A stretch of 64,000 nt of DNA from Streptomyces endocoffeicus (lineage in GTDB: Bacteria; Actinomycetota; Actinomycetes; Streptomycetales; Streptomycetaceae): NCBI RefSeq assembly GCF_016741935.1, contig NZ_JAERRG010000011.1, positions 62,001-126,000 on the forward strand. The letters run 5' to 3'. Position numbers and translations under genes: made by a program. Under the pieces are notes generated by a model. The model made no database searches. It was not told where the DNA came from and saw only the letters and a program-made list of their open reading frames with translations. Positions 39,401 through 47,474 of the stretch are shown here, piece after piece (position 1 is the first letter of the stretch; each line of letters starts with the position of its first letter).

Positions 39401-40951
39401 GTCCAGGGCGTTCTGATAGAGCTCGCGGATGGCGAGGGAACGGTCGCGGTAAAGGTTTTCGCCCATGAGGAGTTCCTGGACGCGTTCTTCGTCGAGCCGG
39501 AAGCGGATGACCCTGTCGGCGGTCCCCGGCGTGCTGAGGGCGTCGGCCTCACGTACCTGGTCGGCGTTGGTGTACACCGGTAGCGTGCCGAGCTCCGGCA
39601 CGGCGGTCTGCCGTATGCCGCGCAGCAGCGACTCCACCCGCAAGGTGTGGTCGGTGAGGGCGGCCACAGCCGCGGGGTGGTCGCACTCGGCCGTGAGCCC
39701 GAGCACATCCAGGTGGTGGCGCCAGGACGCCGCTCGCACGGTGGCGAGGAGCCGGGCGGGATCGAGGGGATCGGGGATTCCCACGTGCTTGACGATCGCC
39801 GAAGACAGGTCGGTGACCTCGATCGCCAGGCCATGGGCCACCGCGATCACCAGCCCCAACAACCACTCTCGCACGTCCTGGAAGTCGCGGCCACCGAAGT
39901 CGAGCGGGAACACCTCATTGCGTCGGTGCCCCTCGTGGGTGGCGCCGTACATCTCCTGCGGGGTCACATGGGCGGAGGAGAACAGCCGGGGCAGCAGCTC
40001 CGGATCGAGTACTGCTCCGATGTCGGTGCCGTCCACGTCCATGGCCATCCGGAGTGCCTGCGGCTGTCCGGGCTGCCGCTTCGCCCACTGATGGAACAGC
40101 CACCACCCGATTTCCCGGCGTCCGTCCGTCCGGTCGCTCAGATGGCCGAGTTCCGTCCGGCGTACAAGCCGTTCGTGCCCCCGCAGCAGCACCTCGTACG
40201 CCTGCCGTTCGGGGTCGGCCGAGCCCATCTGCCGCAGATCGGTCGGACTGACGTGGGACAGCTCGGCGGCCGTACGCGTCCGGTGCACTTGGTGGAGGAA
40301 CGGGAGCAGCGCGAGCAGGGCGGCCTCGGCGGGAACGAGTGCGTCCTGCTCGTCGCGCCAGACCATGTGGAGTAGCTGATTGGTCCTGCGGGCGGTGCGC
40401 GGCGCCAGGTTTGTGTCCTGCCACGGGTCGTCGGTCAGCGCTTCACGCGCCTCCTCGTACAACTCGGCCAGCCGACCGGCGACTTCCAGGGTCTGCTTCC
40501 GCAATGGCTCGGCCCGCCGCTCGTCACCCGCCTTCAGCAACCGCCATGCCCGGGACCCCGCTGCCTCGTCCAGCCAGATCCGCCGTGTGTTGGGGGTGGA
40601 GGGTGGGGAAAAGGCGTGGGCGCCTCGCGCGGCCGTCCCGTTGCGGCGGGCCTCCCGCGCTTCGTCCGCCATTTTCCGCCATTGCTGACGGCTTGGGAGG
40701 GTCGGCTGTGGCGAGGGGAGCCGCCTCGTCTTCGTCATGCGATACAGCGCGGACAGGAACGCTTCGAGGTCCTCATTCTGACGGGGAATCGTCCGGCCCG
40801 TGATCCAGTCCGCGATGGTGCTGTCCGCTGGAGGCCGTTGCGATCGAGGAAGTTCTCTCCTCATCTCCTCGCGCACATCAGCCGCCGCAGGGCTGCCCGC
40901 CAGCCTCATCAGCCGCGCCAGTGCCTCCTCGTACCCTGGCGATCCCGCCAT
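36461..40951 (-). CDS. Giant Hsp90-like (GHKL) ATPase with HTH N terminus and wHTH-like repeats
   Basis: A 1,496-residue protein. An N-terminal helical DNA-binding-like module (ALARLMRLAG to STIADWITGRTIPRQ, about residues 5-85) is followed by a long helical region. The GHKL/Hsp90 ATPase has AIRELYQNALDACRYRR (N box, about 505-521), CRDNGVGMNE (G1, about 553), NSRFGIGVLSYFM (G2, about 602) and GTTVRLYLR (G3). SRPKRLSVDRTEIL marks the Hsp90 middle domain. Seven degenerate 70-80-residue repeats fill the C terminus, each ending like EVxxRLxxfGfxVP. Codon 765 is TTA (38657-38659). ATG 40951 gives MAGSPGYEEA. Known GHKL/wHTH fusions occur in actinobacterial conflict systems; defence is inference. 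Confidence 0.82.
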   Translation of the reverse strand: MAGSPGYEEALARLMRLAGSPAAADVREEMRRELPRSQRPPADSTIADWITGRTIPRQNEDLEAFLSALYRMTKTRRLPSPQPTLPSRQQWRKMADEAREARRNGTAARGAHAFSPPSTPNTRRIWLDEAAGSRAWRLLKAGDERRAEPLRKQTLEVAGRLAELYEEAREALTDDPWQDTNLAPRTARRTNQLLHMVWRDEQDALVPAEAALLALLPFLHQVHRTRTAAELSHVSPTDLRQMGSADPERQAYEVLLRGHERLVRRTELGHLSDRTDGRREIGWWLFHQWAKRQPGQPQALRMAMDVDGTDIGAVLDPELLPRLFSSAHVTPQEMYGATHEGHRRNEVFPLDFGGRDFQDVREWLLGLVIAVAHGLAIEVTDLSSAIVKHVGIPDPLDPARLLATVRAASWRHHLDVLGLTAECDHPAAVAALTDHTLRVESLLRGIRQTAVPELGTLPVYTNADQVREADALSTPGTADRVIRFRLDEERVQELLMGENLYRDRSLAIRELYQNALDACRYRRAREQARNGPDDDTYQGRIAFHQGIDDEGRSYLECRDNGVGMNEIMLSEVFSQAGVRFTDLPRYQEERQEWHNQGITIYPNSRFGIGVLSYFMLADEIRVITCHMDGINGRLAEITVLITGPGHYFRIRSTGRPGTIGTTVRLYLRNGDKTLSCVTELRRLLGIAEFRTTAEHGTQRAEWQPGVMNPRESPGSRYDGFEAHSPLASWSASPGDRSGQVVWCEYGGGVLVDGIYAEPRVQHGVLTDPGGFGKLYGAVVNLTGESRPKRLSVDRTEILDDDVCLEVERLIRAALPTLLTSEPAVLDTDWLENVSGCSPRLADIVTEAAGAAGYKLELHDHSSSVATAGFFPQDMHIVHRDDSGLSETETVLGETLSGRVYGHPGDATLLWRLLAQRPNAELAALVEIVPELARVRSVLTALPSDVFVLTTHFKKWNDRMWPGKDAITMQLATPGHALFVASVSGTSYGEVVSRMEQLRVPSPARPSGAPVVDAVGLALLTHDLHGLSRYEETEVLYWIEADEPVPPGHLLTANLVLDISVEEAIRRMRAFGFTVPDEDALPPNPNELTLRVLSTWLTGKWPWLNPSEPVALDHVLRAAVKLQRSALEVTQELRTHGYRVEIDSTHERSADGLLRQGAEWGWYIEDWQGLKDGETIPPGLLARTSLDLSVPLIEVARRIQELGFAPPSALPDHADDTDRVILSVDAKGEAPWLTVHTDLYVDYVAKAAVATGLSPSAVTSRLHAYGLVPPDPPFPARAEPNDVRLLKMAIVSSETPSSEDEPVLVHQVIQIAIELGVSPAAVVDRLAQYGLRTSLGTAPAKGNRFDSDLVSLGLKSDGRHEEWPPLDWDKPVPLHHLITASARLFLEPREVTERLSAFGFRVPDYQSAQVDEVDRRLCAEQHQWGNQANYLPLGLRHPITDFLRIARFSGVPTGELVRRLRHLGVDLQRVADTVRAALPQVPGLVMEDGSGPPPGTP

Positions 40952-41139
40952 GGCTCCCCGCCCCCGTCCGTGCTCGCCCCGGTGCCCCCGACTCGGCCGG
41001 GTCGGCCGAGTCGGAACGTCGTACATTACCGCTCTGACCTGCAATGTCATCCGAAATCAGCAGGATCGGCCGGTGCAGCGGTGATGACGGGCCCGACACC
41101 ATCGTCGACATCATCTTCCCGTGTTCCGAAGGAGCCGCA

Positions 41140-41310
41140 ATGGACCCGCTTCTTGCCGCCGCTGCCTGCGGTGTCGTCACCTTGTTGATCGTCTCCGGTG
41201 CGGCCGTGCTCGTCGTCCGGTCCGCCCTGGGCGGGGCCGAATCGCGGGATCGGGCACGGATTCTCGGGGCTGTGGCCGAGGTGGTGCGCGCGGTGCGCGG
41301 GAAGCGCTGA
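41140..41310 (+). CDS. Small single-TM protein divergent from Hsp90-like gene
   Basis: A 56-residue protein with one membrane segment (LLAAAACGVVTLLIVSGAAVLVV) and a basic cytoplasmic tail ending RAVRGKR. The ATG at 41140 follows GAAGGAG by 5 nt. Only about 190 bp separate it from the Hsp90-like start, so they may share a regulatory region. No family recognised. Confidence 0.6.
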   Translation: MDPLLAAAACGVVTLLIVSGAAVLVVRSALGGAESRDRARILGAVAEVVRAVRGKR

Positions 41311-41331
41311 TGTCGCGCTTGAGGAGCCGCC

Positions 41332-42396
41332 TCAGCCCGGGGAGGGCCCACAGCTCTCGCGTATGACCAGCTCCGTAGGAATGGTCACGCGCACCCCCGG
41401 CTCGGGGGTGCGCTCCAGTTGGTCCAGCATCAGGCTCAGACAGCGGCGGCCGATCTCCGCGAAGTCCGTACGGACCGTGGTGAGCGGGGGCAGCAGATGG
41501 GCCGCCTCCGGGATGTCGTCGTAGCCGATGACGCTGATGTCCTCGGGGACCCGGCGGCCCGCCTCGTGGAGGGCGCGGAGGACGCCCACCGCCATCTGGT
41601 CGTTGGAGACGAACACCGCCGTGGCGGCCGGGTCGTGGGCGATGCGGCGGCCGAGCTCATGGCCCGAGTCCGCGCTCCAGTCGCCGAAGAGCGGCTCGTG
41701 CGCCTCCGCGCCCGCGTCCTTCAGGGCCGCCCGCCAGCCGTCCACCCGCGCCTCGGCGGCGATCCAGCCGACCGGGCCCGCGATATGGCGGACCGTGCGG
41801 TGGCCGAGGCGCAGCAGGTGTTCCGTGGCCTGGCGGGCGCCGGACGCGGAGTCGCCCGCGACGACGGGGAAGCGGGCGCCGAAGCTCTTGTCCAGGGTGA
41901 CCATGGGGATGCCGTGGTCGGCCTCGACCAGGGCCTCGCCCACCGAGCGCTGCGGGGCGATCGCGATGATGCCGTCCGCGCCCTGGCCGAGCAGCCGGTC
42001 GACCGCGCCCCGCACCGCCTCCTGGTCGGCGGCGGTGAGCGCGATCGCGCTGACCAGGTAACCGGCCTCCTGCGCGGCCTCGTTGATGCCCACGAGCGTG
42101 GCGGCCGGGCCGAAGCGGGCCGCGTCGAAGGAGATCACGCCGAGCGTCCGGCTCCGGCCGCTGGCCAGGGTGCGGGCGCTGGCGGTGGGGCGGTAGCCCA
42201 GTTCGCGCATGGCGGCGCGGACGCGTTCGCGGGTCTCGGGGCGGACCCGGGGATGGTCGTTGAGGACGCGGGAGACGGTCTGGCCGGAGACCCCGGCGCG
42301 GCGGGCGACGTCGGCCATCACGGCCCCGCCGCCCGCCGTGGCCCGGCGCCGCCGGACGCGCTGGGGCTCGCCCGCTTCCTCCTCCGGCCCGCCCAT
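41332..42396 (-). CDS. LacI-family transcriptional regulator
   Basis: A 354-residue repressor. A basic leader (RVRRRRATAGGG) precedes the LacI HTH (MADVARRAGVSGQTVSRVLNDHPRV) and hinge helix. A sugar-binding domain follows (GVISFDAARFGP through VIGYDDIPEAAHLLPPLTTV). It is the third gene of the MFS/GH35/LacI set and probably binds the operator at 45663-45676, so a galactoside would derepress the operon including the regulator itself. ATG at 42396; a later start near MADVARR is possible. Confidence 0.9.
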   Translation of the reverse strand: MGGPEEEAGEPQRVRRRRATAGGGAVMADVARRAGVSGQTVSRVLNDHPRVRPETRERVRAAMRELGYRPTASARTLASGRSRTLGVISFDAARFGPAATLVGINEAAQEAGYLVSAIALTAADQEAVRGAVDRLLGQGADGIIAIAPQRSVGEALVEADHGIPMVTLDKSFGARFPVVAGDSASGARQATEHLLRLGHRTVRHIAGPVGWIAAEARVDGWRAALKDAGAEAHEPLFGDWSADSGHELGRRIAHDPAATAVFVSNDQMAVGVLRALHEAGRRVPEDISVIGYDDIPEAAHLLPPLTTVRTDFAEIGRRCLSLMLDQLERTPEPGVRVTIPTELVIRESCGPSPG

Positions 42397-42416
42397 GTCC
42401 GTTGTGTCTCCCCTCG

Positions 42417-42496
42417 TGCGTCTGAGCTCTCGTGAGTCTCAGCTCTCGTGTGTCTGAGCCCTTGTGCGTCTCAGGCCTCGTACGTCTCAGGTCTCG
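42417..42496. repeat. Five tandem 16-bp repeats at end of GH35 gene
   Basis: TGCGTCTGAGCTCTCG-type units begin at 42417, 42433, 42449, 42465 and 42481. The last overlaps the GH35 stop codon (42487-42489). A degenerate copy precedes them. The period is not a multiple of three and the array is mostly untranslated. Confidence 0.9.
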
Positions 42497-44259
42497 TCCG
42501 TCCAGCCCAGGTCCGGCTCGTCCGTCAGCCGTACCGTCCGTGTCGTCGCCGCGTGCAGCTCCAGCAGGACCAGCTCGTTCGTCCCCGGCCGCAGCACCGG
42601 CGTGGGCACGTAGAGGCGGCGCTGCGGGCCGCGCGACCAGTAGCGGCCGAGGTGGAAGCCGTTGATCCAGGCCACGCCCTTGGTCCAGCCGGGCAGGGCG
42701 AGGAACGCGTCGGCCGGGGTGTCCACCGTAAAGGTGCCACGGTGGAAGGACGGACCGGCGACGGGGGTGTCCGTGGTACGGAAGGGCAGTTCGGGGAGGT
42801 GGTCCAGGGGGAGCGGGTGGCAGGTCCAGTTCTCCAGCGGCTCGCCGTCGAGGGTGACCGGGCCGGTGATGCCCTTGGGGTCGCCGATGCGCGGTCCGTA
42901 GTTCGCCCGGCCCATGTTCTCGACCAGGACGTCCAGCCGGGCCCCGTACTCCGGGCTCCGCACATGCAGAGTGTCCTCGTGCCGCTCGCGCTCCAGGACG
43001 CCCGCCGGGGCGCCGTTGACGAAGACCTGCGCCCGGTCGCCCACCCCGCCCGTGAAGTGCAGGACGCGGTCGCCGAGCGCGGGCAGCTCCGCGCCGTAGA
43101 GGACGAAGCCGTACGCCTGGCCCAGCCGCTCCATGGTGGGCGGGTCGGTGAACTGCTCGCCGGGGGACAGGGATTCGGCGCAGACCAGGGCGTTGGCCGA
43201 GGCCGTGAGCTGGACCTCGGTCGGCGGCAGCTTGGGCGAGGGCTCCGGGACGGGCTCGTCGGGGACGGCGGCGTGGCGGGCGATGACATCGCGGAACGCG
43301 GCGTACTTGGGGCCCGGGTCGCCGCATTCGGTGAGCACCGCGTCGTAGTCGTAGGAGGTGACGGCGGGGGTGTAGGCGTGGTCGTGGTTGGCGCCGGCCG
43401 TGAAACCGAAGTTGGTGCCGCCGTGGAACATGTAGATGTTCACCGACGCGCCCGCCGACAGCAGCGTGTCGAGGTCCGCCGCCGCGTCGTCGGCGGAGCG
43501 GACGTGGTGCGGTTCGCCCCAGTGGTCGAACCAGCCGATCCAGAACTCCGCGCACATCAGCGGCCCGCTCTCCTGGTGAGTGCGCAACACCTCCAGCGAG
43601 TCGCCGATCCGGCCGCCGAAGGTGCCGGTGGTGAGCACTCCGGGCAGGCTCCCGGCCGCCAGCTTCGCCTTGTCCGCCTGATCACAGGTGAACAGCAGCT
43701 CCTCGACGCCACGGGTGCGCAACGCGTCGGCCAGCTGCGCGAGATAGGCGGTGTCGTCGCCGTACGCCCCGTACTCGTTCTCCACCTGGACGGCGATCAC
43801 CGGGCCGCCGCGCGCCGCCATATGGGGAGCGAGGGGTGGCAGCAGCAGATCGAGGTACGCGTCCACGGCGGCGGTGAAGCGGGGGTCGCGGCTGCGCGGG
43901 CGCAGACCGGGCTGGGCGGTCAGCCAGGACGGCAGCCCGCCGCCCTCCCACTCGGCGCAGATGTACGGCCCGGGGCGCAGCAGTACGCGCAGCCCCTCGG
44001 CGTGGGCCAGCTCGAGGAAGCGGGGGAGGTCGAGCAGCCCGTCGAGGTCCAGGGCGCCGGGGGCGGGCTGGTGGAGGTTCCACGGGACGTAGGTCTCCAC
44101 GGTGTTGAGCCCCAGCAGCCGCGCCTTGCGCAGCCGGTCGGCCCACTGGTCGGGGTGGGTGCGGAAGTAGTGGAGGGCGCCGGAGAGGATCCGGAAGGGC
44201 TCGCCGTGCAGCAGGAAACCGTCGTCGGAGAGCGTCAGGGCGGGCGGGACGGCGGGCAT
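42487..44259 (-). CDS. GH35 beta-galactosidase
   Basis: A 590-residue glycoside hydrolase family 35 enzyme hydrolysing terminal beta-galactosyl residues. The TIM barrel begins FLLHGEPFRILSGALHYFR. The acid/base Glu is in VIAVQVENEYGAYG, the nucleophile Glu in PLMCAEFWIGWFDHWG. The C-terminal jelly-roll domains include FHRGTFTVD and GWTKGVAWINGFHLGRYW. No signal peptide, so it acts on imported galactosides. It lies 5 bp after the MFS stop and before the LacI gene; ATG 44259 follows AAAGGA. Confidence 0.95.
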   Translation of the reverse strand: MPAVPPALTLSDDGFLLHGEPFRILSGALHYFRTHPDQWADRLRKARLLGLNTVETYVPWNLHQPAPGALDLDGLLDLPRFLELAHAEGLRVLLRPGPYICAEWEGGGLPSWLTAQPGLRPRSRDPRFTAAVDAYLDLLLPPLAPHMAARGGPVIAVQVENEYGAYGDDTAYLAQLADALRTRGVEELLFTCDQADKAKLAAGSLPGVLTTGTFGGRIGDSLEVLRTHQESGPLMCAEFWIGWFDHWGEPHHVRSADDAAADLDTLLSAGASVNIYMFHGGTNFGFTAGANHDHAYTPAVTSYDYDAVLTECGDPGPKYAAFRDVIARHAAVPDEPVPEPSPKLPPTEVQLTASANALVCAESLSPGEQFTDPPTMERLGQAYGFVLYGAELPALGDRVLHFTGGVGDRAQVFVNGAPAGVLERERHEDTLHVRSPEYGARLDVLVENMGRANYGPRIGDPKGITGPVTLDGEPLENWTCHPLPLDHLPELPFRTTDTPVAGPSFHRGTFTVDTPADAFLALPGWTKGVAWINGFHLGRYWSRGPQRRLYVPTPVLRPGTNELVLLELHAATTRTVRLTDEPDLGWTDET

Positions 44260-44264
44260 GGGGG

Positions 44265-45653
44265 TCAGGAGGTCCTTTCGGGGGCGGGGGCGGGATCGTC
44301 GGTGGCGGGGTCGCCGGTGGCGGGCTTGTCGGATGAGGGTGGCGCGGGGCGTCCGGGTGACGCAGGAGGTACGGACGAGGGTGACGTTGGGCGTGTGGGT
44401 GACGTAGGAAGTGACGTAGGGAGTACGGACGGGGACGCGGCGCGGATCAGCCATCCGGTGGTGATCAGGCACACCGCGGAGATGGCGCAGAGGATCAGCG
44501 GTACGGCGCGGACGCCCGCGAGTTCGATCGCCTTGCCGAGCGCGGGCGGTGCGGCGACCCCGCCGACCATCGAGGCCGCCATGACCAGCGCCCCGGCCCG
44601 GTGGGCGCGCGGCGCGGCCCGGAGCAGCCAGGGCAGCCCGGTGGGGAAGATCGGCGCGATGAACAGCCCGGCGCCCGCGTACGCGTACGGGGCCGCGGCG
44701 GGGATCGCGGCCAGCAGCAGACACCCCGTCATCCCCGCGCAGCTCACCGCGATGATCGCCTGGGCGGACCAGCGGAGGGCGAGCGGGGCGACGAGGAAAC
44801 GGCCGACCGTCATCATCAGCCAGAAGGCGGAGGTCGCGGAGGCGGCGGCGGTCGCCCCGTAGCCGATGGCCTCCAGATGGGTCGGCTCCCAGCCGCCGAC
44901 GCCGGACTCGATGGCGACGTGGAGGACGTAGAGGACGACGAAGGCGCCCAGGACGGTGGCGAGGCCGCGGGCGCGAACGCGGCTTTGGGCGCCGGTGTGC
45001 TTGTCCGCGTCGGCGTCCGCCCCCGTGTCGCCGCCGCGCGGCGGGGCCTCGTCGCGCACCCCGGCCAGACACAGCAGCAGCGGCAGCGTGAGCGCGGCGA
45101 AGCCGAGGAAGACGGCGGGGTAGTGGGCGGCCCCGACCAGGCCGATGAGGGCCGGGCCGAGGACGGCGCCGATGCCGAAGTGGGCGTTGAGGATGTTGAG
45201 CATGGCGGCGCTACGGCGCCCGAAGCCGACGGCGAAGAGCTGGTTCAGCCCGTAGTCGATCCCGCCGAAGCCCAGCCCCGCGAGGAACGCCAGACCCAGG
45301 GCGAGCGGCCAGCTGGGCGCGAGCGCGAACCCGGCCGCGCCACCCGCCATGAGCAGGTAGGACCAGCCCAGCAGCCGGCGGTTGCCGATCCGCCCGAAGA
45401 GCCGGTCGAAGACGAGGACACCCGCCACCGCGCCGATGAAATGCGCGCTCAGCCCGACCCCGGCCGCCGACGGCGACAGCCCGTAGGTGTCGCGCAGGGC
45501 GGGGATCGACGGCCCGTAGAGCGCCTGGAGCGCGCCGATGAGAACGAAGCCGACGCAGGAGGCGGCCACGGCGGCGCGGCTGAAGAGTCGTCGGGGAGGA
45601 GGTGGCGGTGAGGGGGTGCTCGTTGGTTGCTCCGGTTGCTCCAAGGAGTCCAC
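44265..45653 (-). CDS. MFS transporter, probable sugar permease
   Basis: A 462-residue 12-TM MFS protein of the FucP/fucose-glucose-like group. It has FVLIGALQALYGPSIPALRD in TM1, FDRLFGRIGNRRLLG in loop 2-3, GGIDYGLNQLFAVGFGRR, and a Pro/Ser/Thr tail after residue 415. I choose GTG 45653. The ATG at 45677 lies inside a LacI-type operator, and a TTGACG -35 and TAACAC -10 place the transcript start at this GTG, making it leaderless. It is the promoter-proximal gene of the galactoside operon and presumably imports the GH35 substrate. The ATG start would add eight residues. Confidence 0.85.
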   Translation of the reverse strand: MDSLEQPEQPTSTPSPPPPPRRLFSRAAVAASCVGFVLIGALQALYGPSIPALRDTYGLSPSAAGVGLSAHFIGAVAGVLVFDRLFGRIGNRRLLGWSYLLMAGGAAGFALAPSWPLALGLAFLAGLGFGGIDYGLNQLFAVGFGRRSAAMLNILNAHFGIGAVLGPALIGLVGAAHYPAVFLGFAALTLPLLLCLAGVRDEAPPRGGDTGADADADKHTGAQSRVRARGLATVLGAFVVLYVLHVAIESGVGGWEPTHLEAIGYGATAAASATSAFWLMMTVGRFLVAPLALRWSAQAIIAVSCAGMTGCLLLAAIPAAAPYAYAGAGLFIAPIFPTGLPWLLRAAPRAHRAGALVMAASMVGGVAAPPALGKAIELAGVRAVPLILCAISAVCLITTGWLIRAASPSVLPTSLPTSPTRPTSPSSVPPASPGRPAPPSSDKPATGDPATDDPAPAPERTS

Positions 45654-45662
45654 GAGGGGGAG

Positions 45663-45676
45663 TGTTACCGCTAACA
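45663..45676 (-). promoter_or_regulatory. LacI-type operator at MFS promoter
   Basis: TGTTAGCGGTAACA (minus-strand reading) matches its complement at 12 of 14 positions and has the CG centre of LacI operators. It lies between TTGACG and TAACAC promoter hexamers, where repressor binding would block RNA polymerase. Confidence 0.7.
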
Positions 45677-45733
45677 TACGGACCGTCAAGGCACTGTTCC
45701 AAGGCACCGGTCTCGGACAGCTCCGGCCAGGCG

Positions 45734-45919
45734 GTGTATGAGGAAGTCCGCCGCAGCGGGCTCGGCGAGGCACCCGGGTGTGACGAAACCTCGGAGGATC
45801 TTGCCCCCACCCGTAGCTGCGCTGTGTGCGGCCGTCCCCTCCCCCCAACCGTCACCGGACGGCCCCGCCAATACTGCTCACGGGCATGCCGACAGCGCGC
45901 TTACCGCACCCGGACATGA
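45734..45919 (+). CDS. Small zinc-ribbon-like protein
   Basis: A 61-residue protein with two CxxC-type knuckles: SCAVCGRPLPP and GRPRQYCSRACRQRAYR. The same module forms the N terminus of many Streptomyces regulators, but here it stands alone. Start is a GTG at 45734, divergent from the MFS gene about 80 bp away. Likely binds one zinc; function unknown. Confidence 0.65.
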   Translation: MYEEVRRSGLGEAPGCDETSEDLAPTRSCAVCGRPLPPTVTGRPRQYCSRACRQRAYRTRT

Positions 45920-45959
45920 GCTGGAGCCTCGGTGTGATCACGGGGCGGTGTGCCGGCGT

Positions 45960-47147
45960 TTACCAGACGACGGGCAGTTCCATCAGGCCGCGCCTGTGGA
46001 ATGACGGCGTCCAAGCCAGATCGCGGGCGGGTATCGCCAGTCGCAGATCGGGGAACCGCTCCAGGAGGCTGGTCAGGGCGATCTCGCCCTCCAGACGCGC
46101 GAGAGGTGCACCGAGGCAGTGGTGGATGCCGTGGCCGAAGCCGAGGTGGGCGACAGCGCGCTCGGGACGGAAGCGGTCCGGCTCTTCGAACTGGCCGTCG
46201 CGGTTGGCTGAGATGAGGGAGACCCAGACCCGTGCGCCCGCCGGAATGTCGACTCCGCCGATGGTGAGGTTCTCGAGGGCGAAGCGTCGCACGCCCAGTG
46301 TGGAAGGCGGGTTCCAGCGCAGTGTCTCTTCCAGGACGGCGCGGACAGGTGTGTGCCCGTCGCGGACCGCGGTCATCACTGCGGGGTGGAGCAGCAGCGC
46401 CAGAGTGGCGTTGCCGATGAGGTTGACCGCGTTGTCGTAGCCCGCGAACAGGATCAGGAACGCCATCGCGACCAGCTCGGACTCACTGAGGCTGTCGCGC
46501 TCGTCGCGCGCCTCGATCATGGCGGTGAGCAGGTCGTCGGTCGGGCGGGCACGTTTGGCGGCGATGACGCCGACGAGGTAGTGGTGCATTTCCCGCATCG
46601 CGGTTCGGGACTCCACGGCCGCGTCGGGGCCAGGTCCGAGCAGGGTGTTGGTCCACCTGCGGAAGTCTCGGCGGTCCTGGGCCGGGACGCCGAGCAGCTC
46701 GCAGATCACGACCATGGGTAGTGGGTTCGCCAGGGCCCGCATCAGGTCCGCCGGCCGCTCGGTGATGGCATTGAGGAGTTCATCGGTGCTGGCCTGAATG
46801 CGCGGCCGGAGGCTTTCGACACGGCGGGCGGTGAATGCCTTGGCCACCAGGCGTCGAAGCCGTGTGTGGTCGGGCGGGTCCATGTTGACCAGGTGTGCGT
46901 CCAGCTCCGGCGGCATGGACGATTGGTAGCGGCCGACGGTGCGGGCGTTGGCCTTGTTCAGCGACAGCCGCGGGTCGGCGAGCGCGGCGCGCACGTCTTG
47001 GTACCGGGTGACGACCCACACCGGCGTGCCGTCGGGGGTGGTGGTGCGGTGCACGGGGCTGACTTGACGCAGGCGGGCGTACACGCCGTGCGGGTCGGAC
47101 ATGAGGTTGTTGTCGAACAGGGGTGTTGGTGGCGATGTGGGGGTCAT
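45960..47147 (-). CDS. Cytochrome P450
   Basis: A 395-residue class I bacterial P450 resembling CYP105/CYP107 monooxygenases. Landmarks are MDPPDHTRLRRLVAKAF (C-helix region), EETLRW (ExxR), the PERxx region FRPERAVAHLGFGHGIHHCLGAPLARLE with heme-thiolate Cys in HHCLG. The I-helix reads LFAGYDNAVN instead of AG(D/E)TT, replacing the proton-delivery Thr with Asn. Substrate-assisted activation or peroxide use is possible. No ferredoxin is adjacent. ATG at 47147, divergent from the ABC cassette. Confidence 0.93.
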   Translation of the reverse strand: MTPTSPPTPLFDNNLMSDPHGVYARLRQVSPVHRTTTPDGTPVWVVTRYQDVRAALADPRLSLNKANARTVGRYQSSMPPELDAHLVNMDPPDHTRLRRLVAKAFTARRVESLRPRIQASTDELLNAITERPADLMRALANPLPMVVICELLGVPAQDRRDFRRWTNTLLGPGPDAAVESRTAMREMHHYLVGVIAAKRARPTDDLLTAMIEARDERDSLSESELVAMAFLILFAGYDNAVNLIGNATLALLLHPAVMTAVRDGHTPVRAVLEETLRWNPPSTLGVRRFALENLTIGGVDIPAGARVWVSLISANRDGQFEEPDRFRPERAVAHLGFGHGIHHCLGAPLARLEGEIALTSLLERFPDLRLAIPARDLAWTPSFHRRGLMELPVVW

Positions 47148-47474
47148 GCTCGGCTCGCTTCCGTAACGACGATGTTCGGGCCTGCTGGGGCCGCGACCTG
47201 CTGCCTGACGATGACAAGGGCACCCGCGCCAACAGCTGCGGCAAGTCCGCCTGGAGTGACCAGTCGTTTGGTAAGTACTACTTCGAGCTCTTCAGCTTCA
47301 ACACGGGCGGCGCCATGAGCGCCAACAGGGTGGTCATCGCCTACGAGAACCCGGAGACGGTACGGCACGTCTTCACGGGTGCCCCGGTGCAGGCGGGTAC
47401 TGCCTGCGCCGGGGCGGCTCCCGCTCCTCACCACAGCCTCCTCGGGACCACCCTGGCGGCGGATTGTGCGGCTC
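47148..47474. other. Intergenic region with possible gene remnant
   Basis: A 327-bp stretch between the divergent P450 and ABC genes. A plus-strand frame from about 47165 to 47400 has protein-like composition (DLLPDDDKGTRANSCGKSAW, GKYYFELFSFNTGG) but no credible start and runs out of frame into the ABC gene. It may be the decayed end of a lost gene. Promoters for both flanking genes must also lie here. Confidence 0.35.

Noticed and set aside
42487..45072. Extending the GH35 frame upstream to 45072
   Set aside because: The extension runs out of frame through the MFS gene and is Arg/Pro-rich; GH35 begins at the conserved FLLHGEPFRILSG after ATG 44259.
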